From assembly GCA_016235805.1 (NCBI GenBank), contig JACRIY010000041.1:1-36864 (forward strand): DNA of 36,864 nucleotides, read 5' to 3'. This DNA is from Rhodocyclales bacterium. GTDB lineage: Bacteria > Pseudomonadota > Gammaproteobacteria > Burkholderiales > Rhodocyclaceae. Numbering within the stretch: the first letter of the stretch is position 1; each line of letters starts with the position of its first letter. The notes beneath the pieces were generated by a model. It was given only the letters and a program-made list of their open reading frames with translations, was not told the DNA's origin and ran no database searches. A program made the position numbers and the translations under genes. Shown one piece after another: positions 34,089 to 36,864 of this stretch.

Positions 34089-36215
34089 ATGGCGCTTAAG
34101 ATCGGCATTGACGTCGGCGGCACCTTCACGGACTTCGTCGTCACCCGTGACGACGCCGAGCCGGCGATTTTCAAGACGCTATCCACCCCGTCGGATCCAT
34201 CGATCGCGGTGGTCAACGGCCTGACGGACATCGCCGCCAGCATGAACCCGCCGCTGTCGCTGGAGGCCTTTGCGCCGACCATCGACACCATCGTGCACGG
34301 CACCACCGTGACCACCAACGCCACCCTGACCGGCACCGGCGCCAAGTGCGGCCTGCTGACCACAGAAGGCGTGAGGGACGCCCTGGAAATGCGCCGCGGC
34401 ATCCGCGAGGAGCAATACAACAACCGCTATACCAACGTGAAACCGCTGGTGCCGCGCTACCTGCGCGCCGGCATCACGGGGCGGCTGGACCGCGACGGCA
34501 AGGAGACCACGGCGCTCGACCTGGAGCAGATCAAACAGGCCATCGCCCTCTACAAGCAGGAAGGTGTGCAGGCGGTGTCGATCTGCTTCATGAACTCCTT
34601 CGCCAATCCCGCTCACGAACAGGCGGCGGCGGAACTGGTACGCAAGGAAATGCCCGGCGCCTATCTCTCGGTGTCGACCGACCTGCTGCCCTCGATCCGC
34701 TTCTACGAGCGCGTCAGTACCACGGCGCTGAACTCCTACGTCGGACCGAAGCTCAACCACTACCTTGACCAACTGGTCGGCCGCCTCAAGGGCATCGGGT
34801 TCAGGAACCTGCTGCTGATCATGCAGTCCAACGGCGGCGTCATCTCGCCCCAGTTGGCGCGCGAAAAAGCCGCGCTGACCCTGCTCTCCGGCCCCGCCGG
34901 CGGCCCCGGCGCCGGACTTTTCTACGTGCGACTGCACGGCCAGAACAAGTGCATCACCACCGACATGGGCGGCACCAGCTTCGAAGCCTCGGTCGCAGTC
35001 GATGCCCCGATGATCAAGAACGACGGCGAGATCGCCCGCCACAAGATCGCCCTGCCCATGCTCGACATCCATACCATCGGCGCCGGCGGCGGCTCGATCG
35101 GCTGGCTCGACGAAGGCGGCATGCTGCGCATGGGCCCGCAAAGCGCTGGCGCCGATCCCGGCCCGGCCTGCTACAGCAAGGGCGGCCGGCTGCCGGCCAC
35201 TACCGATGCCAACGTGGTGCTGGGCTACCTCGACCCCGGCTTCTTTGCCGGTGGCAGGATGAAGCTCGATGCCGCCGCCGCGCGTGCCGCGATCGAAGAG
35301 CACATCGCCAAACCCATGGGCCTGTCGATCGAGGAGGCGGCGGCCGGCATGTATCGCGTCGCCTGCAACAACATGGCCCAGGGCGTGCGCGAAGTCACCA
35401 TCAAGCGCGGCTTCGACCCGCGAGAATTCCCCTTCATTCCCGCTGGCGGCGCCGGCCCGATCCACTCCTGCCTGATCTGCAGCGAACTCGAAATCCCGCT
35501 GCAGATCGTGCCGCGCGAATCCTCCGTGCTGTGCGCCTTCGGCATGCTGATGTCTGAGCTCAAGCACGACTTCGTGCGCACCTTCGTTTCCCGCCTCGAG
35601 GCCATCGACTGGGCGAAACTGACCGCGATGATCGACGAGATGTCGGCCGACGGCACGCGGCAACTGGTCGAGGAGCGCATCGCCGAGGAGCGCCGCCGCT
35701 ACGACGTCAAGTTCGACTGCCGCTACATAAAGCAGTACCACGAGGTGTCCTTCAGCGTGCCGCGCGAACTGATCGATGCCCGCGACACCGTTGCCATCGC
35801 CCGCGCCTTCAACGCGGAACACAACCGCCTGTACGGCTATTCGCTGGAGGCGGAAAACACCCCGATCGAAATCATCAACGTGCGGGTCCAGGCCATCGGC
35901 ATCACCGACAAGCCGACCTACCGCCAGGAGGCATGGGACGGGGTCGATGCCTCCAAGGCGCTCAAGGGCAAACGCAGCATGTACATCCCGGAAACCAAGA
36001 CCTTCCGCGAAACCCCGGTCTATGACGGCCACAAGATGCACTTCGGCAACCGCATCACCGGCCCGGCCATGATCGAACAAGTCACGACGGCGATCTTCGT
36101 CAGCGATTCCTACGACTGCGCGGTCGATGCCCTCGGGTCATTCGTCATCTGGCAGAAAGGCCGCGAGGATCTCGCCGCGGCATGCTTCAAAGACAAACAG
36201 GAGGTAACGGCATGA
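34089..36215 (+). CDS. HyuA-type (hydantoinase/acetophenone carboxylase-like) ATP-dependent subunit
   Basis: Protein of 708 residues. The ASKHA nucleotide-binding start IGIDVGGTFTDFVV, then HGTTVTTNATLTGTGAKCGL, MQSNGGVISP with LSGPAGGPGAG, and TDMGGTSFEAS, are the HyuA/5-oxoprolinase signatures. The N-terminus differs from acetone carboxylase AcxA. Acetophenone carboxylase of Aromatoleum has subunits of this type, and carboxylation costs ATP there. With a ligase and thiolase upstream, ketone carboxylation fits better than hydantoin hydrolysis, but the substrate is not proven. The stop overlaps the next start by ATGA. Confidence 0.8.
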   Translation: MALKIGIDVGGTFTDFVVTRDDAEPAIFKTLSTPSDPSIAVVNGLTDIAASMNPPLSLEAFAPTIDTIVHGTTVTTNATLTGTGAKCGLLTTEGVRDALEMRRGIREEQYNNRYTNVKPLVPRYLRAGITGRLDRDGKETTALDLEQIKQAIALYKQEGVQAVSICFMNSFANPAHEQAAAELVRKEMPGAYLSVSTDLLPSIRFYERVSTTALNSYVGPKLNHYLDQLVGRLKGIGFRNLLLIMQSNGGVISPQLAREKAALTLLSGPAGGPGAGLFYVRLHGQNKCITTDMGGTSFEASVAVDAPMIKNDGEIARHKIALPMLDIHTIGAGGGSIGWLDEGGMLRMGPQSAGADPGPACYSKGGRLPATTDANVVLGYLDPGFFAGGRMKLDAAAARAAIEEHIAKPMGLSIEEAAAGMYRVACNNMAQGVREVTIKRGFDPREFPFIPAGGAGPIHSCLICSELEIPLQIVPRESSVLCAFGMLMSELKHDFVRTFVSRLEAIDWAKLTAMIDEMSADGTRQLVEERIAEERRRYDVKFDCRYIKQYHEVSFSVPRELIDARDTVAIARAFNAEHNRLYGYSLEAENTPIEIINVRVQAIGITDKPTYRQEAWDGVDASKALKGKRSMYIPETKTFRETPVYDGHKMHFGNRITGPAMIEQVTTAIFVSDSYDCAVDALGSFVIWQKGREDLAAACFKDKQEVTA

Positions 36216-36864
36216 GCACCAAGATCGATCCCATCCTGCTGTCCGTCTATGCGCGGACCTTCAAGTCGATCACCGACGAGATGAGCATCTCGATGGAGCA
36301 GACCACGCGCTCACCCATCCTGTGCGAAGCCAAGGACTACGTCACCGGCCTCTACGACGCCGACGGCAACATGCTGGAACAGACTGAGAACCTGCCCATC
36401 CTGGCCTTCTCGCTGGCGCCGGTGTGCAAGTACATCAAGGAATTCTTCGGCGACGAGATCTATCCGGGCGACGTGATCTTCCACAATGACGTGTTCAGCC
36501 TGGGCAACCAGAACAACGACGTCGCCGCCTTCAAGCCGGTGTTCTTCGAGGACAAGCTGGTGGCCTGGACGGCGGTCAAGGGCCACCAGGCCGACATCGG
36601 CGGCAACGTCGCCGGGGGTTACAACCCGAACGCAGTCGAGGTATGGCAGGAAGCCCTGCGCATCCCGCCGGTCAAGGTGGTCGAGCGCGGCAAGCTGCGC
36701 AAGGACGTGTGGGGCCTGATTTTCGCCAACGTGCGGCTGGACATCGTGCAGCACGACATGAAGGCCGAAATGGGCGCCTGCACCGTCGGCGAGCGGCGCC
36801 TGCTGGAACTGCTGAAGAAGTACGGCGTCGAGAGCTACGAAAGCCACAAGCAGGCCCTGTTCGA
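36212..36864 (+). CDS. HyuB-type partner subunit (partial, cut by window end)
   Basis: The frame opens at ATG 36212, four bases before the upstream stop, with GGAGG before it, and continues to the window end (about 217 residues). It begins MSTKIDPILLSVYARTF and shows EMSISMEQTTRSPILCEAKD, GDVIFHNDVF and KGHQADIGG, all typical of HyuB N-terminal regions. It forms a complex with the HyuA-type protein. Any further subunits lie outside the window. Confidence 0.85.
   Translation, partial: MSTKIDPILLSVYARTFKSITDEMSISMEQTTRSPILCEAKDYVTGLYDADGNMLEQTENLPILAFSLAPVCKYIKEFFGDEIYPGDVIFHNDVFSLGNQNNDVAAFKPVFFEDKLVAWTAVKGHQADIGGNVAGGYNPNAVEVWQEALRIPPVKVVERGKLRKDVWGLIFANVRLDIVQHDMKAEMGACTVGERRLLELLKKYGVESYESHKQALF

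Overview
The window looks like a chromosomal segment of a GC-rich, facultatively anaerobic aromatic-degrading betaproteobacterium, probably Rhodocyclales-like (Thauera, Azoarcus, Aromatoleum or Sterolibacterium relatives). This is inferred from the complete phenylphosphate synthase/carboxylase gene order, KorAB-type oxidoreductase genes and tungsten-type aldehyde oxidoreductases. No rRNA or tRNA gene was seen to fix the taxonomy.

Layout. (1) 1-6301: anaerobic phenol activation operon ppsA(partial)-ppsB-ppsC-ppcB-ppcD-ppcA-ppcC. Phenol is phosphorylated to phenylphosphate and then carboxylated to 4-hydroxybenzoate. (2) 6514-10693: a third UbiD-like decarboxylase, UbiX, an archaeal-type (DUF120) riboflavin kinase, a Nudix hydrolase, a flavin split-barrel protein and a PPP-family phosphatase. 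The first three read as a supply line riboflavin -> FMN -> prenyl-FMN for the UbiD-type carboxylase. (3) 10737-18069: an operon of korA-korB-ferritin-like-ferredoxin-AOR-PaaK-like ligase, with a promoter in front and a hairpin behind. The AOR carries a C-terminal MoaD/ThiS-like domain ending in Gly-Gly. (4) 18140-20434: a small mobile-looking island with a brnTA toxin-antitoxin pair, an integron-type tyrosine recombinase (probably frameshifted at its start) and an unknown convergent gene. (5) 20684-23685: a MarR regulator and a second AOR of exactly the same length and domain layout as the first. A 19-bp dyad occurs before korA, before marR and before the second AOR, which suggests a single MarR regulon. 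(6) 23689-30294: housekeeping or accessory genes (hemerythrin, sulfotransferase, MMPL exporter with a LolA-like partner, methyltransferase, dodecin, MeaB GTPase). (7) 30452-36864: a GntR regulator followed by thiolase, acyl-CoA synthetase and an HyuA/HyuB-type carboxylase or hydrolase pair cut by the window end. The set would fit ketone carboxylation, CoA activation and thiolysis.

How the parts may work together. Phenol enters through region 1 with cofactors from region 2. The ferredoxin-linked enzymes of regions 3 and 5 could exchange low-potential electrons between a 2-oxoacid, an aldehyde/acid pair and other ferredoxin-dependent steps such as aromatic ring reduction. Region 7 would feed another aromatic or ketone substrate into acyl-CoA metabolism. 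Two families of short dispersed repeats lie in the gaps between genes. The most interesting unexplained features are the shared MarR dyad linking the two AOR units, the AOR-MoaD fusion, and the DUF120 kinase beside ubiX.
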